A DNA stretch of 64,000 nucleotides from Streptococcus oralis (GTDB lineage: Bacteria; Bacillota; Bacilli; Lactobacillales; Streptococcaceae), in the NCBI RefSeq assembly GCF_001578705.1, contig NZ_KQ969038.1:36036-100035 (forward strand), written 5' to 3'. The notes beneath the pieces are model-generated. The model had not been told where the DNA came from, made no database searches, and saw nothing but the letters and a program-made list of their open reading frames with translations. Of this stretch, positions 63,995 through 64,000 are shown piece after piece. Position numbers and translations under genes: made by a program. Positions within the stretch are counted from its first letter, which is position 1. Every line of letters starts with the position of its first letter.

Positions 63995-64000
63995 ATATAT

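Overview
The window looks like a chromosome segment of a mitis-group Streptococcus (S. mitis / S. oralis type). The reasons are a pneumococcus-like GrpE, HrcA, PBP2x and PiuA, three YSIRK/LPXTG wall-anchored glycosidases, and low GC. No rRNA, tRNA or CRISPR array was seen. Gene blocks that I remember as far apart in S. pneumoniae (pgk/endoD/Na-Pi transporter; pepA-piu-scpAB-murI; mraY-pbp2x-ftsL-rsmH) are adjacent here, so the gene order is rearranged relative to that species.

Layout. 1-7.2 kb, minus strand: hrcA-grpE heat-shock genes with two CIRCE operators, a PadR/DUF2812 cassette with one nonsense-broken gene, glnR-glnA with a GlnR box, an aromatic-acid-exporter-like membrane protein, and pgk. 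7.2-12.4 kb: a 1039-residue Sec-exported MucBP protein with a TelC-like toxin domain and a Lys-Pro repeat tail, followed by four tandem small membrane-anchored paralogs and the stub of a fifth. 12.6-17.4 kb: endo-beta-N-acetylglucosaminidase EndoD. 17.7-31 kb: Na/Pi transporter, bacteriocin immunity protein, PepA, the piu iron transporter, and the yidD/rluB/scpB/scpA/xerD-like/CBS/phosphodiesterase/RdgB/MurI chain. 31.3-36.5 kb: GH95 fucosidase. 36.5-41 kb: mraY-pbp2x-ftsL-rsmH. 41.2-42.9 kb: an XRE regulator with membrane proteins. 43-46.5 kb: an LXG (TelC-type) toxin operon with two Lap export partners and two TipC-like immunity proteins. 46.7-52.3 kb: a glutathione peroxidase pseudogene and a GH29 fucosidase. 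52.7-55.4 kb: an HdiR-UmuC SOS mutagenesis cassette. 55.6 kb to the right edge: a composite AT-rich island marked by copies of the 3' end of rpsI (ribosomal protein S9). It carries a Thoeris anti-phage system (thsA/thsB), duplicated lipoproteins and an IS200-type element.

How the genes work together. EndoD (N-glycan core cleavage), the GH95 enzyme (alpha-1,2-fucose) and the GH29 enzyme (alpha-1,3/1,4-fucose) are all wall-anchored. Each has a cre-like CcpA site upstream, which suggests a catabolite-controlled host-glycan programme. Two loci look like interbacterial antagonism modules sharing one toxin fold, one delivered by the LXG/type VIIb route and one by Sec export. The right-hand island adds anti-phage defence.

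The most novel candidate is the 7.2-12.4 kb locus: a TelC-family toxin domain on a Sec/MucBP chassis with a Lys-Pro tail and a tandem constant-variable-constant immunity-like array. The toxin assignment rests on motif similarity seen by eye and needs a profile search.
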